Shown piece by piece: positions 8,624-17,486 of a DNA stretch of 64,000 nucleotides. The notes beneath the pieces were generated by a model, which was not told where the DNA came from, ran no database searches, and was given only the letters and a program-made list of their open reading frames with translations. The position numbers were made by a program, and so were the translations under genes. The number at the start of each line of letters is the position of its first letter. Positions within the stretch are counted from its first letter, which is position 1. Source of the DNA: Bifidobacterium miconisargentati (lineage in GTDB: Bacteria > Actinomycetota > Actinomycetes > Actinomycetales > Bifidobacteriaceae); NCBI RefSeq assembly GCF_019331675.1, contig NZ_JAHBBJ010000002.1, forward strand, positions 186,001-250,000, written 5' to 3'.

Positions 8624-9043
8624 ATGACCAAGAACAATGCGCTCTCAGGTATCTTCTCCAACCGGACGATCGGGTTCTACATCGGTCTGGCCGGTGGTGT
8701 GGCCGCCATCGCTTCGCTGATCATCTACGCCATGTACGGCAAGGCTTCCGGAGACGGCGTGAGCCCGTGGATCATCGTGCCGCTGCTGCTTGTGGTGGCG
8801 GCCGAGGTGGCTACCCTGTTCGTGGACAACGACTGGGTCGCCGCCCTTGCCCCCGCCGTATGCATGCTGGCCCTGTGCCGGTTCCTGATGGACACCGTCT
8901 ACACGTTTGTCGGTTATTTCTTCGGTCTGGCCATGTTCGGTGACGTGAGCATGATGCCGTGGATTATTAAGGTCTGCGTGCTCATCGCCATCACCCTGCT
9001 TGCGCTGATCGTCTCCGCCTTCATGCGCAAGCGCAAGGCCTGA
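8624..9043 (+). CDS. Small four-helix membrane protein next to GH3
   Basis: A 139-residue protein with four hydrophobic segments (IGFYIGLAGGVAAIASLIIYAMY, WIIVPLLLVVAAEVATLFV, LAPAVCMLALCRFL and WIIKVCVLIAITLLALIVSAF) and a basic C-terminus KRKA. It begins 8 nt after the GH3 stop, so it is almost certainly in the same transcript and may help place or stabilise the anchored hydrolase. I do not recognise a named family. The function is unknown. Confidence 0.75.
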   Translation: MTKNNALSGIFSNRTIGFYIGLAGGVAAIASLIIYAMYGKASGDGVSPWIIVPLLLVVAAEVATLFVDNDWVAALAPAVCMLALCRFLMDTVYTFVGYFFGLAMFGDVSMMPWIIKVCVLIAITLLALIVSAFMRKRKA

Positions 9044-9093
9044 CCGGCTGCAAAGCCATCCCGCATCTGCTTTCCTTGACCTGCTTCGCGACC

Positions 9094-9180
9094 GCTCCCC
9101 TTAGAGGAGAAGAGCCTGTCTCACATTTTGGCTCCCCTCTTTGAGGGGAGCTGGCCGCGAAGCGGACTGAGGGGAGCGCT
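9094..9180. repeat. GAGGGGAGC-type palindromic repeat
   Basis: This intergenic stretch (9044-9237) holds a forward copy (GGCTCCCCTCTTTGAGGGGAGC, followed by GCGAAGCGGACTGAGGGGAGC). A degenerate partial copy precedes it (GCTCCCCTTAGAGGAG). The same repeat recurs at about 11.8, 33.6, 40.2, 44.2 and 48.0 kb and, within a gene, at 18.0 kb. No other gene is seen here. Confidence 0.75.
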
Positions 9181-9237
9181 GCCAATCCGAGCTCAAGCCC
9201 TCTAACTCATATTCACCCCAAAGAAACGAAAGCCCCC

Positions 9238-11736
9238 ATGCACGCCATCGAATTCAACCGCGACTGGTCCTACCGCCACCTGAACGCCTCGGACGAAGCG
9301 TTCACCCCGGTGACGCTCCCGCATGACGCGATGCTCAGCGAACCACGCACCCCGCTCGCCGCCAGCGGCCTCAACTCCGGATGGTTCGAAGGCCGCGACT
9401 ACGAGTACGTGCGCCAGTTCATCCCTGGTCCTGAACTCGCCGGCCAGACGATGATCCTCGAATTCGAGGGCGTGTACCACAACGCCGAGGTCTGGATCAA
9501 CGGCGAAAAGGCCATGTTCCGCCCCTACGGATACACGAACTTCACCGTGGACGTGACCGACCGGCTCGTCATCGGCCGGGAGAACGAGATCCGGGTCATC
9601 GCGCGCAACGCCGACCAGCCCAACTCTCGCTGGTACTCCGGCGCCGGCATCTACCGCCCGGTCACGCTATGGACCGCACCACACAGCCATATCGCCCTCG
9701 ACGGCGTGTCCGTGCGTACCGCATCCATCGGCTCGCCGGACGGCACCAAGCCCGCGCAAGTCGAATTCACCGTCGAGACCACCGCCCCCGGCGCGGTTTC
9801 CATTGCCGTCGACGGGCTCCCGCCAACGACCTCCACCAGTGAAGGCAAGGCCGTCGTCACCCTCGAGATTCCCAACGCTCGCCTGTGGTCGCCGGACGAG
9901 CCGAACCTGTACACCGCTCACATCACCTACGCCTCCGCCGCCGACCCGGCTGTCACCGACGAAACGGACGTCACCTTCGGCATCCGCGAACTCGCCTGGG
10001 GTTCCGACGGCTTCACCATCAACGGCAAGCGAGTCATTCTCCAGGGCGCCTGCATCCACCACGACAACGGCGTGCTCGGCGCCTGCGCCTATGCGGACGC
10101 CGAGGAGCGCAAGATCGCCCTGATGAAAGCCAACGGCTACAACGCCATCCGCTCCGCCCACAACCCCTGCTCCAAGGCCCTGCTCGACGCGGCCGACCGG
10201 CTCGGCGTGCTCGTCATGGACGAATACATCGACCACTGGTACATCCACAAAACCCAGCACGACTACGTGGACTACTTCGACCAATGGTGGAAGGCCGACC
10301 TGACGGACATGGTTCTCAAGGACCGCAACCATCCGAGCGTCGTCCTGTACTCCACCGGCAACGAGGTGGGGGAGACCGCCCAGAAACGCGGCATCGCGCT
10401 CGCCGGCGAGATGACTGAGTTCCTGCATGAGCTCGACCCGACCCGACCGGTGACCTGCGGCATCAACATCTTCTTCAACTTCCTCACGTCCATCGGCGTG
10501 GGCCAGTACTCGGACAAGAAGGCCGCCAAGGAGGCCGCGGCCGCCGAAAAACGCCGTGCCGCCGGCGAATTGGAGGACAAGCACAAGGCCGTGGGCAGCG
10601 AGTTCTTCAATCGTCTGGCCGGCCTGCTCGGCGCCGGGTTCATGAAGACCATGGCCACCATGCCCATGTGCGACTGGGCCACGCGCGACGCCTTCGCCCG
10701 GATGGACATCGCCGGCTACAACTACGGCATCAAGCGCTACGCTCATGACCTTAAGAAGTATCCGGACCGTCTCATCCTCGGCTCGGAGACCTTCTGCAAC
10801 GACGCCTACAAATTCCGCGAATTCGCCAAGGACAATCCCCGGCTCATCGGCGACTTCGTCTGGGCCGGTATGGACTACCTTGGCGAAACCGGTATCGGGG
10901 CTTGGGAATACGAGGATTACGCAAGCCTCAACATCGAATACGGCTGGCTCACCTCCGGATCCGGCCGTCTCGATCTGACCGGCAAGCCGCTCGGCGAGGC
11001 GCTGTACACGCGCGTGGCGCTGGAAGCGGAGCCCGGCCCGTACATCGCCGTCAATCCGGTCAACCACACCGACCACAAGCATTCGCCCAGCGCATGGAAG
11101 ATGACCGGCGCCCGTGACTCGTGGAGCTGGAACGGCTGTGACGGCGCCAAGGCCAACGTCGAGGTGTACGCTCGCGCCGCATCGGTGGCGTTGCTCATCA
11201 ACGGCAGGGAAGTCGGTCGCAAGGAACTCAGGAACGATTGCCTCGCGCGATTCACTGTCACCTGGCAGCCGGGCGTCATCGAAGCGGTCTCCTACGATGC
11301 CAGCGGCCGTGAAATCGGCCGCAGGTCGCTCACCAGCGCCTCAGAACGCACCGAGCTGGTCGCCGAGGTCGAATGGGCCGGTGCCGCTGGCCATGCCGAT
11401 GGCGATCGCGCTGATTTGTCCGCCGTCAACAAGCCGGTGACGGTCGCACCGGGCCGTCTCGCCTTCGTGCGCGTACGGTATGCGGACGAACACGGCATCA
11501 CCAAACCCCTCGAACGCGGCACATTGCGTGCATCCGTCACCGATGGTGCCCTGCTCGGCTTCGGCTGTGCGGCACCCTGCAACAAGGGCAGTTTCGTGAC
11601 CGGCGAAACCGGCACGTACTACGGCGAAGCGCTCGCCGTAGTGCAGGCCCCCGAAACCGCGGTATCCGGCGACGCCGTCACCCTGACCGTCACCGACGGC
11701 GCCCGCACCGCCACCCTCACCATCCCCGTCGCTTAA
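9238..11736 (+). CDS. GH2 beta-galactosidase-like enzyme
   Basis: An 832-residue cytosolic glycoside hydrolase with no signal peptide. Domains in order: GH2 sugar-binding (1-140, with VWINGEKAMFRPYGYTNF and NSRWYSGAGIYRPV), an Ig-like middle domain (about 145-245), the TIM barrel (about 250-520), then a DUF4982-like and an Ig-like C-terminal domain. The acid/base Glu is near residue 376 in STGNEVGE and the nucleophile Glu near 517 in LGSETFCND. DUF4982-containing GH2 enzymes usually act on beta-galactosides, but beta-glucuronidase-like specificity cannot be excluded. Together with the GH3 genes it suggests extracellular trimming followed by intracellular hydrolysis of imported oligosaccharides. 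Confidence 0.88.
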   Translation: MHAIEFNRDWSYRHLNASDEAFTPVTLPHDAMLSEPRTPLAASGLNSGWFEGRDYEYVRQFIPGPELAGQTMILEFEGVYHNAEVWINGEKAMFRPYGYTNFTVDVTDRLVIGRENEIRVIARNADQPNSRWYSGAGIYRPVTLWTAPHSHIALDGVSVRTASIGSPDGTKPAQVEFTVETTAPGAVSIAVDGLPPTTSTSEGKAVVTLEIPNARLWSPDEPNLYTAHITYASAADPAVTDETDVTFGIRELAWGSDGFTINGKRVILQGACIHHDNGVLGACAYADAEERKIALMKANGYNAIRSAHNPCSKALLDAADRLGVLVMDEYIDHWYIHKTQHDYVDYFDQWWKADLTDMVLKDRNHPSVVLYSTGNEVGETAQKRGIALAGEMTEFLHELDPTRPVTCGINIFFNFLTSIGVGQYSDKKAAKEAAAAEKRRAAGELEDKHKAVGSEFFNRLAGLLGAGFMKTMATMPMCDWATRDAFARMDIAGYNYGIKRYAHDLKKYPDRLILGSETFCNDAYKFREFAKDNPRLIGDFVWAGMDYLGETGIGAWEYEDYASLNIEYGWLTSGSGRLDLTGKPLGEALYTRVALEAEPGPYIAVNPVNHTDHKHSPSAWKMTGARDSWSWNGCDGAKANVEVYARAASVALLINGREVGRKELRNDCLARFTVTWQPGVIEAVSYDASGREIGRRSLTSASERTELVAEVEWAGAAGHADGDRADLSAVNKPVTVAPGRLAFVRVRYADEHGITKPLERGTLRASVTDGALLGFGCAAPCNKGSFVTGETGTYYGEALAVVQAPETAVSGDAVTLTVTDGARTATLTIPVA

Positions 11737-11767
11737 TGCGCACGGTGAATCCTTCGTCGCCGTGCGT

Positions 11768-11882
11768 TGCTCCCCTCAGTCACCTGCGGTGACAGCTCCC
11801 CTCAGAGAGGGGAGCCGGATTCGTGCGTTCATGGCTCCCCTCTCTGAGGGGAGCTGTCGAACGAAGCGAGACTGAGGGGAGC
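11768..11882. repeat. Inverted pair of GAGGGGAGC-type repeats
   Basis: A reverse-orientation copy (11768-11816) and a forward copy (11833-11882) face each other across a 16-nt spacer. Each copy can fold on itself, and the two can also pair with each other to form a large cruciform. They fill most of the gap between the GH2 gene and the next gene. Confidence 0.75.
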
Positions 11883-11919
11883 TCATCGCGTCCCACTCCA
11901 ACAGTTAAGGAATCCAGCC

Positions 11920-12504
11920 ATGTCCCAGACCGAAACCGCAACGCAACCGCAATCCACAAGCCCGCTTGCCGCATGGTGGCAGCGCTTTTCTGCCAAGCAC
12001 AAACTCGTCGCGCAGTTCGTGATGTTCTACGCATTCTCATTGTTCGTGACCGTGCTGCAATACGCCATGCTCACCTTCCTGCCCGGCCTGTTCTACCGGT
12101 TCACCGACTGGTGCGATATCCCCGCGCAGCTCATCCATCTCTCGCTCGGCCCGGTGGACACATACGTGTTCGACTATCCGGTCACCGGCGACGCCACCGG
12201 CGGCATGGGTTACTTCGCCGCGTTCGCCATCACCCTGTTCGTGGCGCAGTGCGTGAACTTCCCGATGCAGCGCAACATAACGTTCAAGTCACACGGCAAC
12301 GTGTGGTTCCAGATCGCCTGGTACGTGGTGGCGTTCGTTCTCATCACTATCGTGTGCAGCTTCCTGATGGGCCTGTACGTGCCGCTGCTCAAGGGCCTGG
12401 TGCCGCCGGCCGTGTACAACATCCTCATCACCGTGGTCAACGGCGGCGTGCAGATGGTCATCTACTTCCCGATCTACAAGATCATCTTCCCCGAAGGCAA
12501 GTAG
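11920..12504 (+). CDS. GtrA-like small membrane protein
   Basis: A 194-residue protein with four hydrophobic segments. The pattern QCVNFPMQRNITF resembles the NF.xxRxwTF signature of GtrA-like proteins, which help move lipid-linked sugars across the membrane. The N-terminal 35 residues are polar. It follows the GH2 gene by about 180 nt of repeats, so it is probably transcribed separately. No glycosyltransferase lies next to it, so its substrate is open. Confidence 0.7.
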   Translation: MSQTETATQPQSTSPLAAWWQRFSAKHKLVAQFVMFYAFSLFVTVLQYAMLTFLPGLFYRFTDWCDIPAQLIHLSLGPVDTYVFDYPVTGDATGGMGYFAAFAITLFVAQCVNFPMQRNITFKSHGNVWFQIAWYVVAFVLITIVCSFLMGLYVPLLKGLVPPAVYNILITVVNGGVQMVIYFPIYKIIFPEGK

Positions 12505-12590
12505 GTCAGTATCCGCTGTTGTGGAACTACTTCCCAGTCGCATGGCGCGACGGTTTCCCTGACCGGGAAAGTCGGGGAGAGCACATATAC

Positions 12591-12625
12591 AAAAGGACCC
12601 CAACCGTCATGGTCGGGGTCCTTTT
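12591..12625. terminator. Bidirectional terminator between GtrA-like gene and hup
   Basis: AAAAGGACCCC pairs with GGGGTCCTTTT around a short loop. There is an A run on the left and a T run on the right, so it can end transcription from both converging genes. Confidence 0.85.
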
Positions 12626-12656
12626 CGTCTCGTTACTGCTCGCTATGAGCGAAGGG

Positions 12657-12938
12657 TCACTCGGTGACGGCCTTCTTCAGCAGGGAGCCGGCGGAGATGC
12701 GCACGCCGTAGGAAGCCGGGATGTTGATGGTCTCGCCGGTGCGCGGGTTGCGGCCGGTGCGAGCGGCGCGCTTGACGCGCTCAGCGGAGAAGAGACCAGT
12801 GAGCTTCAGGCCCTCGCCGGACTTCAGAGCCTCGACGAACACGTCCTGGAAGGCGTTAACGGCAGCCTCGGCCTGGGCCTTGGTCAGGTTGGACTTCTGG
12901 GCGATCTTCGAGACGAGATCAGACTTGTTGTATGCCAT
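12657..12938 (-). CDS. hup: HU-type DNA-binding protein
   Basis: A 93-residue histone-like protein that bends and compacts DNA. The full HU fold is visible: MAYNKSDLVSKIAQKSNLTKAQAEAAVN forms the helical base and RTGRNPRTGETINIPASYGVRISAG forms the DNA-binding arm, including the GRNPRTGE and IP marks. AAGGA lies 8 nt before the ATG. It is a single-gene unit closed by the bidirectional terminator at 12591-12625. Confidence 0.95.
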   Translation of the reverse strand: MAYNKSDLVSKIAQKSNLTKAQAEAAVNAFQDVFVEALKSGEGLKLTGLFSAERVKRAARTGRNPRTGETINIPASYGVRISAGSLLKKAVTE

Positions 12939-13272
12939 AAAGCATCCTTCTTGGGTCAGGGGACAAGCACTGCCGCTTGTCCGCGTTCATCACATGATGA
13001 TAGCGCATGCACCTGCCTAAACCCGCATTTTATAAGGCTTTTCACATCTTTTTTCCGTGAAATCGGCCCGAAATGAGCACGATTCGACCGGTAAACGGAA
13101 GATGAACCACGGTACGGCCCGATGCGAGGCTCGGTGAGGTGGGGATTTGTTGACGATTTGCCGGTTTTTGGCACAAAATCAAGGGTTTCGCCATCGTAAT
13201 GGAACGTCATGCTGGGCCGTCGCACCAGGATGCGGCGCCGACAGTCGCGTCTTCCGCCGCCACCCCTGCCAA
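12939..13272. other. Intergenic region upstream of hup
   Basis: This 334-bp gap carries the hup leader and presumably its promoter on the minus strand. The rest shows no convincing open frame, RNA gene or repeat. Confidence 0.5.
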
Positions 13273-15828
13273 TCACACCAGATTGCGCTGGTCCAGCCAC
13301 TTCATGGCGGCCGCGCCCAGCGGCACCCTGAGCCAGTAGAACACCACGCGATGCAGCAGCGTGGCGGACAGCGCCACGCCCTGTGGCACGCCCACCGCCA
13401 CGAACGCGAAGGTCAGCGCGGCCTCCACGCCGCCCAGGCCACCCGGCGTGGGCACCGCGGAACCAAGGGCATAGGCCAGCATGAACACGAAGGTGGTCTC
13501 GATGGGGTTCGAGGAATAGCCGAAGGCCTGCAACGCCGCCCAGAACGCCAGACCGGTGGTCACGTTCTGGAACAGCGCACCCAGGCAGCTCACCGTGAGC
13601 TCGCGCGGTTGCGAGAGCACGTCCAGCAGCTGGTTGATGTAGGTCTTGGCCAACGGCATCAGACGCCCGGTCACCCAATGGCGTAGCGGCGGGATCATCA
13701 TCGCCACGCTCACCACGGCCACCACCGCGCCCAGCACGATGACGAGCGTGTTCGTCGGAATCGCGCCGGTGAACATGTTGCGGCCGGTGAACAGGCCGAT
13801 GAGCACCAGAATCGCGAAGTACACGGCGTAGTAGACCACGAGCGCGGCGCTCATGATGGCGCTGGCCTGGGTGTTGCGATAGCCGGACTTGCGTAGGAAC
13901 TGCAGGTTCACGAAGGAGGGGCCCACGCCCGCCGGCATGGACACCGTGGCGAAGCCGCCGGCCACCTGGCTCATGAACACGCCCGTATTGTTCCGTCGGT
14001 CCGCATCCATCAGCGCGCCCAGCGAAATCGAGGAGCCGATCCAGCCGCACACGCCGAAGGCCATCACCACCAGCGCCATCACCGGGTTGGCGTTGGTGAT
14101 CGCGGCGATGATCTCCTCGGGCTTGAGCTGGGTGAAGACCACCACCACGGCCACGATGACCAGCAGCATGGTGATCATCGAACGCCAGGAGAAGCGTGCC
14201 AGTGTCACCGGTTCGGCCTGTTCGGCCACCTCCTCGTCCATCAGCGCGTTGATGCCGCCACGCAGCGAGGCCAGGAGCTGCTTGTCCCAGGTGTCCAATG
14301 CGCGGGTGGGGGAGGGGATGGCCACCTTCTGGATGAACGGGGCCAAAGTCACCAGCACCGTGTCCCCCCATGCCTCGCGGGCGGCGGCGATCGCGTCGTC
14401 CACGCCGATGAGCGCCGCGAACAGCACCAGCAGCTGCACCTTGTCAAGCGCGAGGTTGGCCGGCGCGGAGGCGTTGTCGCCGTTGAGCCAGCCGGCGATC
14501 ACCGCCGTGCCGTCGTCCAGTCGGGCCAGCGTGTCCGGGGTGATGCGCCGATGCGTGTATCCGCGGCGGTTCGCCACCGAAAGATAGCGCATGTACGCCA
14601 CCGCGTCCGCCTTGGTGAGGGTGCGCAGGTTGGCCGGCAGTTCGATGGTGTGCGCGTCCAGTACCAGGATGGCCGACTCGTCCGTATCGGCGATGCCGTA
14701 GGGGGCGGGGGCCGGCAGCTTGATGTTGTGCAGGCCCAGCAGCATGGCGAGATGATGCTGCACGGCCTCGCGCACGGACCGGTCGCGCCTGATGGACACG
14801 CTGGTGAATCGTGCCCAGTCCCATAGCTGCTTGAGGTATCCGGCCGTATGGGTCTGCGCGTCGATCACCGAAACGATGAAGCGACGTCCGTTCGTGGTCT
14901 CCAAATCGTAGATGCGCGAGCCTTCGGCCAGATCATCGTCCAAGGTGGCGGCCAGCGAGCCGTGGCCGGCCAGCGCGGGCTCCTGATGGCGGATGAGCGA
15001 GGCCGTGTCCAGTCCGATGCCCTTGAGCGCTGTCACCAGATCGGCACCCCACACGCCGGTGTTCTGCGTGCCCATGAGGAAACGGATGAGCATGCCCACC
15101 GTGCGTCCCGCCGCCAGTGATATGAGCATGCCGGTGACCGAATGCCAGGAGAGCATCACCATCACCGCCGCCGTGATATAGAGGATGTTCCAACTCCACT
15201 TCACACTGGAACGGATGCGGCGCGGCCCGGCCACGGTCAGGAAGGCGGCCATGCCGGCGTAGATGTCCGGCAACAGGCCGGAACCGAACGTGGTGGTGGC
15301 GGAGATCAGCGCCACGGGCAGGGTGCGGTCGTTGAGGCCGCTGATGAGCAGGGAAATGCCCCAGACCGTGCCGTATCCGGCGAACATGGTCAGCGCGGAG
15401 ACCGCCGCCTCCAGCCAGGCGCGCGTAAGCAGCAACTGGCCCAAGACCATCACCACGATCACGATGGTGGACAGCTGGGTGAGCACGGTGGAGGGGATAT
15501 CGGCCAGCCAGTTGATGGCGCGGGCAGCGGTATGCGCGTCCGACTCCATGCCACGGGTCATGCCGCCCAGATATACGGCGAACACCATGACCACCGCAGC
15601 CATGAGCAGGGAGAGCCCGGCGCGCGTCAGATCGGCGAAATCGCGCGTGCGGCGCGGCGCCACATCCTCGATGACGGGACCGGCGGGAGTGCCGTCCTCT
15701 TCGCCCTGCTTGGAGTCCTGTTGCCGGCCCCGCGTTGGGTCCTGCGGTTTGTCCTGCCCGTCCTGCTGGTTCTGTGTCTGTTCGTTCACTTGGGACTGCT
15801 GATCACTGGCCATGGGTTGCTGTCGCAC
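13273..15828 (-). CDS. YbhN/LPG-synthase-like flippase with internal kinase-like domain
   Basis: An 851-residue membrane protein. About 60 polar, Gln-rich residues lead into seven or eight hydrophobic segments (to about residue 270). A soluble block (about 290-520) follows and then a second membrane block of the lysylphosphatidylglycerol synthase transmembrane/YbhN type, with SMPAGVGPSFVNLQFLRKSG and SAVPTPGGLGGVEAALT. The soluble block looks like a degenerate kinase or aminoglycoside-phosphotransferase fold: RRITPDTLARLDDGTAVIAGW sits where HxD...DFG-like motifs are expected, without the catalytic Asp. The family moves or makes lipid-linked products in the cell envelope. The start may be GTG at 15828 or ATG at 15813. 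Confidence 0.8.
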   Translation of the reverse strand: MRQQPMASDQQSQVNEQTQNQQDGQDKPQDPTRGRQQDSKQGEEDGTPAGPVIEDVAPRRTRDFADLTRAGLSLLMAAVVMVFAVYLGGMTRGMESDAHTAARAINWLADIPSTVLTQLSTIVIVVMVLGQLLLTRAWLEAAVSALTMFAGYGTVWGISLLISGLNDRTLPVALISATTTFGSGLLPDIYAGMAAFLTVAGPRRIRSSVKWSWNILYITAAVMVMLSWHSVTGMLISLAAGRTVGMLIRFLMGTQNTGVWGADLVTALKGIGLDTASLIRHQEPALAGHGSLAATLDDDLAEGSRIYDLETTNGRRFIVSVIDAQTHTAGYLKQLWDWARFTSVSIRRDRSVREAVQHHLAMLLGLHNIKLPAPAPYGIADTDESAILVLDAHTIELPANLRTLTKADAVAYMRYLSVANRRGYTHRRITPDTLARLDDGTAVIAGWLNGDNASAPANLALDKVQLLVLFAALIGVDDAIAAAREAWGDTVLVTLAPFIQKVAIPSPTRALDTWDKQLLASLRGGINALMDEEVAEQAEPVTLARFSWRSMITMLLVIVAVVVVFTQLKPEEIIAAITNANPVMALVVMAFGVCGWIGSSISLGALMDADRRNNTGVFMSQVAGGFATVSMPAGVGPSFVNLQFLRKSGYRNTQASAIMSAALVVYYAVYFAILVLIGLFTGRNMFTGAIPTNTLVIVLGAVVAVVSVAMMIPPLRHWVTGRLMPLAKTYINQLLDVLSQPRELTVSCLGALFQNVTTGLAFWAALQAFGYSSNPIETTFVFMLAYALGSAVPTPGGLGGVEAALTFAFVAVGVPQGVALSATLLHRVVFYWLRVPLGAAAMKWLDQRNLV

Positions 15829-15908
15829 CTGCCTTGCACTGGATGAAATTCGTGAACTGGATGGTCGGGAGCCGGATCGGCCGGAGAGGACGGCCCGGAA
15901 AAGACGAA

Positions 15909-15949
15909 AGGCGCGAGCCCCGCGGGAATCACCGCACGGACTCGCGCCT
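15909..15949 (-). terminator. purB terminator
   Basis: A 9-bp perfect stem, AGGCGCGAG with CTCGCGCCT, lies just past the purB stop. On the minus strand a T-rich stretch follows it. Confidence 0.75.
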
Positions 15950-15965
15950 GAAGGCTACGCTATCG

Positions 15966-17402
15966 TCAGCGGTCGAAGGCGACGAGCTTCGAGGCCACGC
16001 CGGTGTACGTGGCCGGGGTCAGGGCCTTGAGACGAGCCGCGGTCTCCGGATCGAAGGACTGCTGGTCGATGAACGCCTCGACCTGCTCCTTGTTGATCTC
16101 GTGACCGCGCATGAGCTCCTTGACCTTCTCATACGGCTTGTCCATGCCCGGCAGGCCGCGCAGCTCGCAGGCGCGCATGGCGGTCTGGATGGGCTCGCCG
16201 AGCACCTCCCAGTTCTCGTCCAGCTCGCGGGAGATCACATGGTCGTTCGGGTGGATGGACTTCAGGCCGCCCATCAGGTTGTACAGGGCCAGCTGGGAGT
16301 AGCCGAGCGCGGAGCCGATGTTGCGCTGGGTGGTCGAATCGGTCAGATCGCGCTGCCAACGGGACTCCACCAGCGTGGCGGACAGGGTGTCCAGCAGCGA
16401 GCAGGAGAGCTCGAAGTTCGCCTCGGCGTTCTCGAAGCGGATCGGGTTGACCTTGTGCGGCATGGTGGAGGAGCCGGTGGCGCCCTTGACCGGCACCTGG
16501 GCGAACACGCCGCGGGAGATGTACATCCACACGTCCACGCACAGGTTGTGCATGATGCGGTTGGCGTGGGAGACGGTCGAGTACAGCTCGGCCTGCCAGT
16601 CGTGGGATTCGATCTGCGTGGTCAGCGGGTTCCAGGTCAGGCCCATGCGGTTGGTGACGAACTCGCGGGAGACGGCGATCCAGTCGACGTCCGGGCAGGC
16701 GGCCAGGTGGGCGCCGAACGTGCCGGTCGCGCCGTTGATCTTGCCCAGGTACTCCTGGTTCTCGATGTGCTTGAGCTGACGGTTCAGACGGTAGACGTAG
16801 ACGGCGAGCTCCTTGCCGAGCGTGGTCGGCGTGGCCGGCTGGCCGTGGGTCAGGGAGAGCAGTGCCTTGTCCTTGTACTCCTCGGCCTTGTCAGCGAGGT
16901 GGTCGATGATCTCCTTGAACGCCGGGGTCCAGACGTTCTCCATGGCGTTCTTCACGCAACGGGCGATGGAGAGGTTGTTGATGTCCTCGGAGGTGCAGGC
17001 AAAGTGCACCAGGGTCTTCAGGGCGTCGTTGATGTTCGTGAGCTCGGCCGGGGCCTTGTCGATCTGGTCGTCGATGTAGTACTCCACGGCCTTCACGTCA
17101 TGGTGGGTCACGGCCTCATGCGCGGCGTGCGCGGCGATGCCTTCGGCGCCGAAATCCTCGGGGATGGCACGCAGGAAGGCCTTCTCCTCCTCGGTGAACG
17201 GCTTGACGCCATCCACGACGGGCTGGTTGCCGTTGCCCTCGAAGCCGTTGGCCAGGAGGATCATCCACTCGACTTCGACGCGCATGCGCTCGCGGTTCAG
17301 GGCGGGCTCGCTCAGGTATTCCACGAGCGGGGCGGTAGCGTTGTGGTAGCGTCCGTCAAGCGGGGTCAGTGCGATTGCGGGGGAAATATCGGTAAGCTTC
17401 AT
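15966..17402 (-). CDS. purB: Adenylosuccinate lyase
   Basis: A 478-residue enzyme of the fumarase/aspartase superfamily that acts twice in purine synthesis, splitting SAICAR and adenylosuccinate with release of fumarate. The family signature is clear in KGATGSSTMPHKVNPIRFENAE split across the flexible loop (SSTMPHKVNP), with HGQPATPTTLGKE and VHFACTSEDINN earlier. TAGGAG stands close before the ATG. It is transcribed alone, away from the response regulator at 17.5 kb, and ends at a hairpin terminator. Confidence 0.95.
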   Translation of the reverse strand: MKLTDISPAIALTPLDGRYHNATAPLVEYLSEPALNRERMRVEVEWMILLANGFEGNGNQPVVDGVKPFTEEEKAFLRAIPEDFGAEGIAAHAAHEAVTHHDVKAVEYYIDDQIDKAPAELTNINDALKTLVHFACTSEDINNLSIARCVKNAMENVWTPAFKEIIDHLADKAEEYKDKALLSLTHGQPATPTTLGKELAVYVYRLNRQLKHIENQEYLGKINGATGTFGAHLAACPDVDWIAVSREFVTNRMGLTWNPLTTQIESHDWQAELYSTVSHANRIMHNLCVDVWMYISRGVFAQVPVKGATGSSTMPHKVNPIRFENAEANFELSCSLLDTLSATLVESRWQRDLTDSTTQRNIGSALGYSQLALYNLMGGLKSIHPNDHVISRELDENWEVLGEPIQTAMRACELRGLPGMDKPYEKVKELMRGHEINKEQVEAFIDQQSFDPETAARLKALTPATYTGVASKLVAFDR

Positions 17403-17486
17403 AATCTCCTAGGGTACTTCCAGCCGTGAACCGGTGGTGTCGCGCCGTCAAACGCCAAGAACCGGTGGTTGTACGCTTAGGGGACT

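Noticed and set aside
15735..17429. A 564-codon plus-strand frame across purB
   Set aside because: Antisense shadow; low-complexity Gly/Val/Leu content and no family match.
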